Shown one piece after another: positions 1 to 6,812 of a DNA stretch of 64,000 bases (the stretch's first letter is position 1; each line of letters begins with the position of its first letter). Under the pieces are notes generated by a model. It was not told where the DNA came from, ran no database searches, and was given only the letters and a program-made list of their open reading frames with translations. This DNA is from JAKFDI01 sp044508835 (GTDB taxonomy: Bacteria > Pseudomonadota > Gammaproteobacteria > Burkholderiales > Burkholderiaceae_C), in the NCBI GenBank assembly GCA_044508835.1, contig JBIQHD010000007.1, positions 110,221 to 174,220 of the forward strand, in the 5' to 3' direction. The translations under genes and the position numbers were made by a program.

Positions 1-301
1 GCAGCCGCTCGACCACCTGGCCGTTCTTCAGGTGCGAGTCGACGATCTCGTCGATGTCCTCGCGGTCGACGAAGGTGTACCAGACGGCCTCGGGGTAGAC
101 CACGGCCACCGGCCCGCCGGCGCAGCGGTCGAGGCAGCCCGACTTGTTCACCCGCACCCCGCCGGGGCCGGCGAGGCCCGCGCCCTTCACGCGCGACTTG
201 CAGTGGTCGAAGGCTTCTTGCGCGCCATGCTGCGCGCAGGCGTTCTCGCCGTTCTCGCGCTGGTTGAGGCAGAAGAAGATGTGGCGCTTGTAATACGACA
301 T
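1..301 (-). CDS. (2Fe-2S) ferredoxin domain protein, 3' end cut by window edge
   Basis: About 100 N-terminal residues of a thioredoxin-like 2Fe-2S ferredoxin are visible; the gene runs off the left edge. The cluster-ligand pattern is complete: Cys11, Cys22, Cys56 and Cys60 (C-x10-C-x33-C-x3-C), with the last two inside SGCLDRC. The family includes small electron carriers and the flavoprotein-associated NuoE-like fold; its partner cannot be seen here. The start is the ATG opening MSYYKRHIFF, which fits the family start. The gene lies 9 bases beyond the stop of the VanZ gene on the same strand, so both may be co-transcribed with hemJ. Confidence 0.85.
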   Translation of the reverse strand, partial: MSYYKRHIFFCLNQRENGENACAQHGAQEAFDHCKSRVKGAGLAGPGGVRVNKSGCLDRCAGGPVAVVYPEAVWYTFVDREDIDEIVDSHLKNGQVVERL

Positions 302-310
302 GGCGCGATT

Positions 311-1462
311 CTAGGACCCGGGTCGCGCCGCTTCGCCGCTTCGGCCCGCGCCCGCGCCGTGCTCGCGCGCGCCGATGCGGGCCAGCAGATACAGCATCGC
401 CGCATAGGGCCACAGCCAGCCGATCCACTGCGCCGCGCCGTGGAAGCGGATGAAGCGGCCCTGCTCCCAGCCCTGCAGGCTGTCGGCGAAGTACGGGTCG
501 GCGGGCACGTCGGCCACCAGCGCCGCGAGCGCGCCCAGCACCGCGAGGCCGACGCCGGCGGCGGCCCGCCGCGGCAGCCGCATCAGCGCCAGCGCGAGCA
601 CGAAGCCGGCACCGAAGGCCGCGGGCGTGACGGGCGTGAGCCAGGCGAGCGCATGCTGCGGCCCGAAGTTCAGGGCGGTCGACAGCGTCGTCGCGGCAAA
701 GCCCAGCACGGTGGCGCCGATGGCCATCACCGCCCGGCGCCATGCGGCGGGCGACACCGCGTAGGCCACCAGGCAGGGCGCCAGCAGGCCGAGCGTGACG
801 AGGATGAACTCGCCCCCGGGCGACAGCAGCGCGTTCGTCGCCGGCTCGGTCCAGATGTGCATCCAGTCCTCGGCGGGCGTGCCGTCGACCGCGGCGACCA
901 CCGCCTCGCGCAGCCGCGGCAGCACCTGCCCCATGCCCAGCGGCGCCGGCAGCGGGAACAGCAGGCCCACGGGCCACAGCAGCAGCAGCGCGAGCCCGCC
1001 GGCGCTGCGGGCGATGAACCAGCGCTCGCGCACCGCCTGCCAGTGCTCCACCATGCCGAGCCGGTGCACGCCCCAGCCGAAGGCCGCGCCGGCCAGCGCC
1101 CCGGCGGTGTTGAGCCCGAAGTCGACGTTCGACGGGATGCGGTGCGGCAGGTAGTTCTGCAGCACCTCGAGCGTGAGCGACAGCGCGGCGCAGGCAGCCA
1201 CCGTCCAGGCGAAGGCCCGCACCGGCCGATGCCCGGAACGCACCAGCCCGCCGAAGAGCAGCGCGCCGAGCGGCATGTAGCCGAGCAGGTTGGCGGTGAG
1301 GTCGAAGGCGGTCCAGTACGGCGGCCACGGCAGGGCGAGGAAGCTCCACGGCGACACGCCGGGCACGCGCCAGCCGGCGAAGGGGTACAGGCTCGCGTAG
1401 GCGATGAGCGCGGCCATCATCGCGGCCAGCGGCATCGCGGAGCTGCGGTGGCCGGGCGGCAT
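311..1462 (-). CDS. VanZ-like family membrane protein
   Basis: 383-residue polytopic membrane protein. The first 130 residues match the VanZ-like domain (YPFAGW near residue 26, TANLLGYMPLGALLFG near 57). Further hydrophobic segments follow around residues 85-105, 155-180, 225-250, 260-300 and 315-330. VanZ-like proteins are integral membrane proteins of mostly unknown function; in enterococci VanZ gives teicoplanin resistance, but that role should not be transferred here. It starts 12 bases after the hemJ stop on the same strand and is probably co-transcribed with it. An N-terminal ATG at MPPGHRSS is used, although a start a few residues later is possible. Confidence 0.8.
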   Translation of the reverse strand: MPPGHRSSAMPLAAMMAALIAYASLYPFAGWRVPGVSPWSFLALPWPPYWTAFDLTANLLGYMPLGALLFGGLVRSGHRPVRAFAWTVAACAALSLTLEVLQNYLPHRIPSNVDFGLNTAGALAGAAFGWGVHRLGMVEHWQAVRERWFIARSAGGLALLLLWPVGLLFPLPAPLGMGQVLPRLREAVVAAVDGTPAEDWMHIWTEPATNALLSPGGEFILVTLGLLAPCLVAYAVSPAAWRRAVMAIGATVLGFAATTLSTALNFGPQHALAWLTPVTPAAFGAGFVLALALMRLPRRAAAGVGLAVLGALAALVADVPADPYFADSLQGWEQGRFIRFHGAAQWIGWLWPYAAMLYLLARIGAREHGAGAGRSGEAARPGS

Positions 1463-1474
1463 GCGGCGCGGTGC

Positions 1475-1894
1475 CTAGAAAGGCTTGACGACCACCAGCA
1501 CGACGATGGCGGCGAAGAGCAGCACGGAGGCCTCGTTGAACACGCGGAACCAGCGCTCGCTGCGCTGGTTGGCGAACTGCTCGAACTTGCGCAGCAGCGA
1601 GCGGCAGGCATGGTGGTAGCCGAGGGCCACGACCACCAGCGCGAGCTTGGCGTGCAGCCAGCCGCCGGCATCGCGGAAGTAGCCGAGCCACAGCCACAGG
1701 CCCAGGCCCACGGCCGGCAGCATCAGCAGGCTCGTGAAGCGGTAGAGCCGGCGCGCCATCAGCAGCAGGCGCTCGCGCTCGGCATGGCTGTCGGCGGGCA
1801 CGGCGGCCAGGTTCACGAAGATGCGCGGCAGGTAGAACAGGCCCGCGAACCAGCTCGCGATGAAGACGATGTGGAAGGCTTTGATCCAGAGCAT
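1475..1894 (-). CDS. hemJ: protoporphyrinogen IX oxidase, HemJ family
   Basis: 139-residue membrane protein of the UPF0093/HemJ family, which oxidises protoporphyrinogen IX to protoporphyrin IX late in haem synthesis where HemY and HemG are absent. It has the family start (MLWIKAFHI), SWFAGLFYLPRIFV near residue 14, and the conserved His and Lys of HAKLALVV near residue 80, in about four membrane segments. Length is normal (about 140 residues). It is divergent from hemB, an earlier enzyme of the same pathway, which supports HemJ rather than a CopD copper protein, the usual annotation confusion. A terminator hairpin lies 50 bases upstream of its start. Confidence 0.85.
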   Translation of the reverse strand: MLWIKAFHIVFIASWFAGLFYLPRIFVNLAAVPADSHAERERLLLMARRLYRFTSLLMLPAVGLGLWLWLGYFRDAGGWLHAKLALVVVALGYHHACRSLLRKFEQFANQRSERWFRVFNEASVLLFAAIVVLVVVKPF

Positions 1895-1943
1895 CGGCCC
1901 ATTATCCGGACGTGCCCGCGGGGCATGCCGCGGGCGCGGGCAG

Positions 1944-1972
1944 AAAAAAGCCCCGACCGTTCGGGTCAGGGC
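1944..1972 (-). terminator. intrinsic terminator 50 bases upstream of hemJ
   Basis: On the minus strand the stem GCCCTGACC/GGTCGGGGC has eight pairs and one mismatch, with a 5-base loop, and six T residues follow directly (the A run at 1944-1949 on the plus strand). It lies between the hemJ start and the hemB upstream region, where no minus-strand protein gene ends. It must therefore end a non-coding transcript or act as an attenuator. Confidence 0.7.
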
Positions 1973-2060
1973 CGGAAAGCCTTAGCGCTGTCATCACGGC
2001 AAGGCGCCTGCTCAGGGAGGAAAAGCAGGGAATGACGGCCTTGCGGCTATCATTCGCCGG
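1944..2060 (-). ncRNA. candidate small RNA or attenuator leader upstream of hemJ
   Basis: No protein gene fits this stretch. On the minus strand it folds into a long imperfect hairpin: outer stem GCAAGGC/GCCTTGC (2044-2038 with 2005-1999) and inner stem CCTGCT/AGCAGG (2029-2024 with 2012-2007). The loop TTTCCTCCCTG carries an anti-Shine-Dalgarno CCTCC core. A hairpin with a run of six T follows. It could be a free-standing sRNA or a hemJ leader with conditional termination. The 5' end near 2060 is a guess based on a weak TAAAGT -10 box. Structure and terminator are seen; function is inferred. Confidence 0.45.
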
Positions 2061-2151
2061 TCACTTTAGCAGATGAAAACCGCCACCGCAGACGCTGCGG
2101 CCAGGGGCCGGCGCCAGGGTTCCCGCGGCCCGCGGGCCCGCCTGCACCGGC

Positions 2152-3195
2152 ATGGTCTGCACCCTTTCGGAATCGCCCGCCGTGCCCAGCATTCCTCCCC
2201 TGCCGCCCTACCCCTCCAGCCGCCCGCGGCGCCTGCGCCGCGACGCGTTCAGCCGCGCGCTGGTGCGTGAGCACCGCCTCGACCCGAGCGACCTGATCCT
2301 GCCGGTCTTCGTGCTCGCGGGGCAGCGCCAGGAGCAGGCCGTGGCCTCGATGCCCGGCGTGCACCGCCGCAGCGTCGACCTCCTGCTGCCGGTGGCCGAG
2401 GAATGCCTGTCGCTGGGCATTCCGGTGATGGCGCTGTTCCCGGTGATCGAGCCCTCGCTCAAGACCGAGGACGGCCGCGAGGCGCTCAACCCCGAGGGCC
2501 TCGTGCCCACCGCCGTGCGCGAGCTGAAGAAGCGCTTCCCCGAGCTGGGCGTGCTCACCGACGTGGCGCTCGACCCCTTCACCAGCCACGGCCAGGACGG
2601 CCTGCTCGACGACGGCGGCTACGTCGTCAACGACGACACCGTGGCCGTGCTGGTGCAGCAGGCGATGCTGCAGGCCGAGGCGGGCGTGGACATCGTGGCC
2701 CCCAGCGACATGATGGACGGGCGCATCGGCGCCATCCGCCACACGCTGGAGCAGCGCGGCCTGGTGCACACGAAGATCATGGCCTACAGCGCCAAGTACG
2801 CGAGCGCCTTCTACGGCCCGTTCCGCGACGCGGTGGGCTCGGCCGGCAACCTCGGCCGCGGCAACAAGAAGGTCTACCAGATGGACCCCGCCAACACCGA
2901 CGAGGCGCTGCGCGAGGTGGCGCTGGACATCGCCGAAGGCGCCGACATGGTGATGGTCAAGCCCGGCATGCCCTACCTGGACATCGTGCGCCGCGTGAAG
3001 GATGCGTTCCGCATGCCCACCTTCGCCTACCAGGTGAGCGGCGAGTACGCCATGCTCAAGGCCGCCGCGCAGAACGGCTGGCTCGACAACGACGCGGCGA
3101 TGATGGAGAGCCTGCTCGCCTTCAAGCGCGCCGGCGCCGACGGCGTGCTCACCTACTTCGCGCTCGACGCCGCGCGCCAGCTGCGCGCGCGCTGA
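2152..3195 (+). CDS. hemB: porphobilinogen synthase (delta-aminolevulinate dehydratase)
   Basis: 347-residue cytosolic enzyme that condenses two 5-aminolevulinate molecules into porphobilinogen. The two Schiff-base lysines are Lys215 (YSAKYASAF) and Lys270 (MVKPGMPYLD). The metal-site segment reads DVALDPFTSHGQDG (138-150), with Asp and Ala where zinc enzymes have a Cys triad, so this is the Mg-dependent type found in Pseudomonas. The first ATG is at 2152; an in-frame GTG at 2182 is an alternative start that trims a poorly conserved N terminus. It is divergent from hemJ and followed 21 bases later by corA. Confidence 0.96.
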   Translation: MVCTLSESPAVPSIPPLPPYPSSRPRRLRRDAFSRALVREHRLDPSDLILPVFVLAGQRQEQAVASMPGVHRRSVDLLLPVAEECLSLGIPVMALFPVIEPSLKTEDGREALNPEGLVPTAVRELKKRFPELGVLTDVALDPFTSHGQDGLLDDGGYVVNDDTVAVLVQQAMLQAEAGVDIVAPSDMMDGRIGAIRHTLEQRGLVHTKIMAYSAKYASAFYGPFRDAVGSAGNLGRGNKKVYQMDPANTDEALREVALDIAEGADMVMVKPGMPYLDIVRRVKDAFRMPTFAYQVSGEYAMLKAAAQNGWLDNDAAMMESLLAFKRAGADGVLTYFALDAARQLRAR

Positions 3196-3216
3196 AGCGC
3201 GCCGGCCCGGGCCGCG

Positions 3217-4314
3217 ATGCGCATCTTCCACATCAACGGCGAGCGCTACACCGAGCTCGGCGCCCTGCCCGACGCGCTGCCCGACGGCGGCTACCTGTGG
3301 GTGGGCACCGGCCGGCGCGAATTCGAGTCGCAGCTCGCCACCCTGCAGGGCGCGCTGCAGCGCTGGACGGGCGGGCAGCTCGTCGACCTGCACGTGGCCG
3401 ACCTGCTGAACAACCAGCTGCCGTCGAACTTCGACTACACCTCCTGGTACGACCTGCTGGTGTTCCGCCGGCTCGCGGCGGGCACGGGCAGCGCGGCCAT
3501 GTTCATCGACGAGAGCCGCGGCACGCTCAGCACGGCGCGCGCCGCGCTCGACGCCATCGACACCAGCCCGGTCGGCTTCGCCCTCTTCGAGCGCGTGCTC
3601 GTCACCGTGCATCCGGCCGAGTGCGTCGTGCGCGACTTCTTCGCCAACCGGCTGCAGATGCAGACGCAGGGCGGCGACGTGCGCGCCACCGCGCGCATCC
3701 CGCCGAACGCGCCCGACCTGATGCTGCGCATGGTGAACTTCATGGTCGACAGCTACCTCGACCTGCGGCGCCTGCTCACCCGCCAGCTCGGCTACCTGCA
3801 GCAGCAGCTGTTCACGCCGCGCGGTCGCTACGACAACTGGCAGGTGCTGCTCGAATCGCGCAACGCGCTGCACATGCTGGAGGACACCTGCGAGGACCAG
3901 CGCAGCGCCATGGTCGAATGGATCGACGCGCTCGACGAATGGCCCGAGGCGGCCAACGCCGCCGCGCGGCGCGAGCGCGAGCTGCTGCGCGTGCGCTCGC
4001 GCGACGTGCTCGAGCACATCGAGCGCGTGCTCACCCACGTGCGCCGGCTCGAGTCGGCCGCCGAGACGGCGGTGCAGATGCACTTCGCGGCGCAGAGCAA
4101 CCGCACCAACGACATCATGCGCACGCTCACCGTGCTCACCGCCATCTTCCTGCCGCTGAACCTGCTGACCGGCTTCTTCGGCATGAACTTCGACGACCTG
4201 CCGCTCATCCACAGCGTGCGCGGCTTCTGGGTGGTGCTGCTGCTCATGATCGTGCTGGGCGTCGGGCTGAGCGTGTTCTTCTGGCGCAAGCGCTACCTCG
4301 GGCATTCGCGCTGA
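3217..4314 (+). CDS. corA: CorA-family magnesium/divalent cation transporter
   Basis: 365-residue CorA-type channel. A long acidic/helical cytoplasmic domain (residues 1-300) precedes two C-terminal membrane helices. The first (LTAIFLPLNLLTGFFGMNF, near 303-322) ends in the selectivity motif GMNF and the second spans about 335-355, with the basic tail RKRYLGHSR. CorA pentamers import Mg2+ and sometimes Co2+ or Ni2+. The hallmark is GMN; GMNF is intact. The family also contains ZntB-type Zn exporters (GIN), excluded by the motif. It sits 21 bases behind hemB, and the transporter gene at 4327 follows closely, so a hemB-corA-eamA operon is likely. An Mg supply role near an Mg-type HemB is suggestive only. 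Confidence 0.9.
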   Translation: MRIFHINGERYTELGALPDALPDGGYLWVGTGRREFESQLATLQGALQRWTGGQLVDLHVADLLNNQLPSNFDYTSWYDLLVFRRLAAGTGSAAMFIDESRGTLSTARAALDAIDTSPVGFALFERVLVTVHPAECVVRDFFANRLQMQTQGGDVRATARIPPNAPDLMLRMVNFMVDSYLDLRRLLTRQLGYLQQQLFTPRGRYDNWQVLLESRNALHMLEDTCEDQRSAMVEWIDALDEWPEAANAAARRERELLRVRSRDVLEHIERVLTHVRRLESAAETAVQMHFAAQSNRTNDIMRTLTVLTAIFLPLNLLTGFFGMNFDDLPLIHSVRGFWVVLLLMIVLGVGLSVFFWRKRYLGHSR

Positions 4315-4326
4315 TTGCGGCCGTCC

Positions 4327-5208
4327 ATGACTCTCGCGCCGAGACAGCTCGTCCTGCTGATCCTGCTCACCCTCGCCTGGGGCATCAACTGGCCGGTCAT
4401 GAAGATCGGCGTGACCGAGTACCCGCCCTTCGCCTTCCGCGCGCTGTCCATCTGGTTCGGGCTGCCCATCGTCTACGTCGCGGCGCGCGCGATGGGCCAG
4501 CCGCTGCGCATCGACCGGCGCGACTGGCCGGAGGTGGCGCGGCTCGCGCTCACCAACATGACGGTGTGGCACGTGCTGGCCATCGTGGCGATCCAGGCGC
4601 TGTCGTCGGGGCGGGCGGCGATCCTCGGCTACACCATGCCGATCTTCTCGGCGCTGTGGGGCCGCGCGCTGTTCGGCGACCGGCTGAGCGCGCGCCAGGG
4701 CCTGGGCGTGCTCGCCGCGGCGCTCGGCGTGGCGCTGCTGCTGTGGCACGAGCTCGGCCAGATGGCCGGCCGGCCCTGGGCGGCGATGGGCATGCTGGGC
4801 GCCGCCGCCGTGTGGGCGCTGGGCACGCAGCAGCTGCGCCGCACCACGCTGCAGGTGCCGACGATCACGCTGGCGTGGTGGATGCTGGTCCTGAGCGCGC
4901 TGGTGCTCACCGTGCTCACCGCCGTGTTCGAGCGCGGCCGGTGGGCTGCGCCGACGCCTGCCGCCTGGGGCGCCATCCTCTTCAACGCGGTGGCGATCTT
5001 CGGCTTCGCGCAGCTGGCGTGGATGGTGCTCGCCCGCTCGCTGCCGCCGGCCGCCTCCACGCTGTCGGTGATGATGATCCCGGTGCTGGGCTCGGTGTCG
5101 GGCGCGCTGTGGCTGGGCGAGGCGCTGCACTGGCAGGACGCCGCCGCCGTGGTGCTGATGGGCGCGGCGATCGGCTCGGTGCTCTGGCCGCCGCGTCAGC
5201 GCCGGTAG
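4327..5208 (+). CDS. EamA/DMT-family transporter
   Basis: 293-residue inner-membrane protein with ten predicted helices arranged as two EamA repeats. The first repeat opens with LAWGINWPVMKIG near residue 15 and the second near residue 155 (GAAAVWALGTQQL). The family exports amino acids and other metabolites; the substrate cannot be read from sequence. I chose the ATG 12 bases beyond the corA stop; an upstream TTG immediately after the corA stop would add four residues. The last 13 bases overlap the convergent ybeY gene, so the transcripts of the two genes are complementary at their ends. Confidence 0.85.
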   Translation: MTLAPRQLVLLILLTLAWGINWPVMKIGVTEYPPFAFRALSIWFGLPIVYVAARAMGQPLRIDRRDWPEVARLALTNMTVWHVLAIVAIQALSSGRAAILGYTMPIFSALWGRALFGDRLSARQGLGVLAAALGVALLLWHELGQMAGRPWAAMGMLGAAAVWALGTQQLRRTTLQVPTITLAWWMLVLSALVLTVLTAVFERGRWAAPTPAAWGAILFNAVAIFGFAQLAWMVLARSLPPAASTLSVMMIPVLGSVSGALWLGEALHWQDAAAVVLMGAAIGSVLWPPRQRR

Positions 5209-5639
5209 GGGTCGTCGAAACCGAGCGCGCGCAGCAGCTCGCTCTCGCGCGCCTCCATCACACGCGCGTCGGCGTCGTCCTCATGGTCGTAGCCCTGCGC
5301 ATGCAGCGCGCCGTGCACCAGCAGGTGGGCGTAGTGCGCGCGCAGCGCGAGGCCCTGCGCGCGCGCCTCGTCGGCCACCACGGGCGCGCACAGCACCAGG
5401 TCGGCCTCGACCTCGGGCTCGCGCACGTAGTCGAAGGTCAGCACGTTGGTGGCGTAGTCGCGGCCGCGGTAGTCGCGGTTGAGAGCGCGCCCCTCGTCGG
5501 CATCGACGATGCGCACCGCGATCTGCGCCGGCCGCGACAGCGCCGCGCGGAGGCACCGCGCGACGAAGTGCCGCGGCAGCTCCGCGCGGTGGCGAGCGTC
5601 CGCGAACTGCAGCGACAGCGTGAGTGCAGGGCGCGCCAT
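5196..5639 (-). CDS. ybeY: endoribonuclease YbeY (rRNA maturation factor)
   Basis: 147-residue single-domain metalloprotein. The zinc motif HGxLHxxGYDH appears as HGALHAQGYDH near residue 113, and NVLTFDY near residue 65 is also typical. YbeY acts in 16S rRNA 3'-end maturation and ribosome quality control. It lies directly downstream of phoH, the usual order in proteobacteria. The space between them is entirely filled by a palindromic repeat, and the ybeY ATG overlaps the last bases of that repeat. No Shine-Dalgarno sequence is visible. The usual next gene, corC, is missing; a convergent transporter gene stands there instead. Confidence 0.93.
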   Translation of the reverse strand: MARPALTLSLQFADARHRAELPRHFVARCLRAALSRPAQIAVRIVDADEGRALNRDYRGRDYATNVLTFDYVREPEVEADLVLCAPVVADEARAQGLALRAHYAHLLVHGALHAQGYDHEDDADARVMEARESELLRALGFDDPYRR

Positions 5640-5722
5640 CAAGCGAACACCGCGGATCCGGCTGCGCCGGTCCGCCGGTGTTGCCCCCTTGGAGGGGGCG
5701 CGCGCAGCGCGTAGGGGGTGGT
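5640..5722 (-). repeat. interspersed palindromic repeat, copy A (phoH-ybeY gap)
   Basis: About 83 bases, read on the minus strand. It begins on the phoH stop (TGA-ACCACCCCCTACGCGC), then has a CGCGC hairpin, a CCCCCT...GGGGG hairpin, CCGGCG...CGCAGCCGG, and the tail GCGGTGTTCGCTTGAT. The same element occurs at 12075 and 36430 (plus) and 47065 (minus). It occupies the whole phoH-ybeY spacer, and its final GAT contributes to the ybeY ATG. Confidence 0.85.
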
Positions 5723-6688
5723 TCATTCCTCGTCGAAGCGCTCGTAGGCCTCGACGATGCGCGCCACCAGCGGATGGCGCACCACGTCGGCCGCGGTGAA
5801 GCGCGTGTTGGCGATGCCGCGCACGCGCCGCAGCACGCGCTCGGCATGGATCAGCCCGCTCTCGGCGCCGCGCGGCAGGTCGATCTGGCTCACGTCGCCG
5901 GTGACCACGCACTTGCTGCCGAAGCCGATGCGCGTCAGGAACATCTTCATCTGCTCGGGCGTGGTGTTCTGCGCCTCGTCGAGGATGACGAAGGCATGGT
6001 TGAGCGTGCGCCCGCGCATGAAGGCGAGCGGCGCCACCTCGATCGTGCCCTTCTCGAACGCGCGGCCCACCTTCTCGAGGCCCATCAGGTCGTAGAGCGC
6101 GTCGTAGAGCGGGCGCAGGTAGGGGTCGACCTTCTGCGCCAGGTCGCCGGGCAGGAAGCCCAGTCGCTCGCCGGCCTCGACCGCCGGGCGCGTGAGGATG
6201 ATGCGCTGCACCGCGCTGCGCTCCAGCGCGTCGACGGCGCAGGCCACCGCGAGGAAGGTCTTGCCGGTGCCGGCCGGGCCGATGCCGAAGGTGATGTCGT
6301 GCGCGAGGATGTTGCGCAGGTACAGCTGCTGGTTGGGCGTGCGCCCGGCCAGGTCGTTGCGCCGCGTGCGCAGCACGACCTCGGGGGCGTCGCCCCCCTC
6401 GCCCGCCTCGTCGCGCGGCGCCGCCGAGGCACCCGAGGTGGCCTCGACCAGCGCGAGCTGGAAGGCCTCGGGCGCGATCGGGTGGCGCGCACGGTCGTAG
6501 AGCGACTGCAGCAGCACCACCGCGCGCTCGGCGTGGCCCTTGGCCCCTTCGACGCGGAAGGACTCGTTGCGCCGCGTGATCCGCACGTCCAGCGCCGCCT
6601 CGATGTCGCGCAGGTGGCCGTCCATGCTGCCGCACAGGTGCGCGAGGCGGGTGTTGTCGAGCGGGATGAAGGCGTGGCGAAGGATCAC
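5723..6688 (-). CDS. phoH: PhoH-like ATPase
   Basis: 321-residue P-loop protein. An N-terminal KH-like region (residues 1-85) is followed by the PhoH ATPase domain with Walker A GPAGTGKT near residue 137 and Walker B ILDEAQNTTPEQ near 233. The motif VVTGDVSQIDLPRG near residue 259 is the family signature. PhoH proteins are cytosolic ATPases linked to RNA metabolism and are usually paired with ybeY, as here. The start is set at GTG 6688 because the product then begins ILRHAFIPLDN as its homologues do; no strong ribosome site precedes it. A charged insert (residues 92-112) separates the two domains. Confidence 0.92.
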   Translation of the reverse strand: MILRHAFIPLDNTRLAHLCGSMDGHLRDIEAALDVRITRRNESFRVEGAKGHAERAVVLLQSLYDRARHPIAPEAFQLALVEATSGASAAPRDEAGEGGDAPEVVLRTRRNDLAGRTPNQQLYLRNILAHDITFGIGPAGTGKTFLAVACAVDALERSAVQRIILTRPAVEAGERLGFLPGDLAQKVDPYLRPLYDALYDLMGLEKVGRAFEKGTIEVAPLAFMRGRTLNHAFVILDEAQNTTPEQMKMFLTRIGFGSKCVVTGDVSQIDLPRGAESGLIHAERVLRRVRGIANTRFTAADVVRHPLVARIVEAYERFDEE

Positions 6689-6812
6689 GGAGCGGCCGGC
6701 GGCGGAGGGAGCCGCGATTGTCGCGCCAAGCGTGAACTGGCCCGCGCCGCCGGCCTTTCGCGGGCGCGCGGCGCCCCTTCGGACGCATTTGCTTACTGCA
6801 CAATCGCCGCCC

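Noticed and set aside
1475..1894. CopD copper-resistance protein
   Set aside because: Length, MLWIKAFHI start and position beside hemB fit HemJ; CopD proteins are larger and sit with copC.
32..2035. Long open frame (667 codons) on the plus strand over the VanZ and hemJ genes
   Set aside because: It is Arg/Ala/Gly/His-rich low-complexity sequence with no domain and lies opposite two recognised genes. Long antisense frames are expected at this G+C. The same holds for the kilobase frames opposite hemB-corA, phoH, HD-GYP/ligD and the crotonase genes.
2032..2076. 14-codon ORF (MTALRLSFAGHFSR) with AGGGAGG upstream, before hemB
   Set aside because: Possible leader peptide, but too short to support, and the SD-like bases are the complement of the hairpin loop on the other strand. 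Kept only as an alternative reading in the finding.
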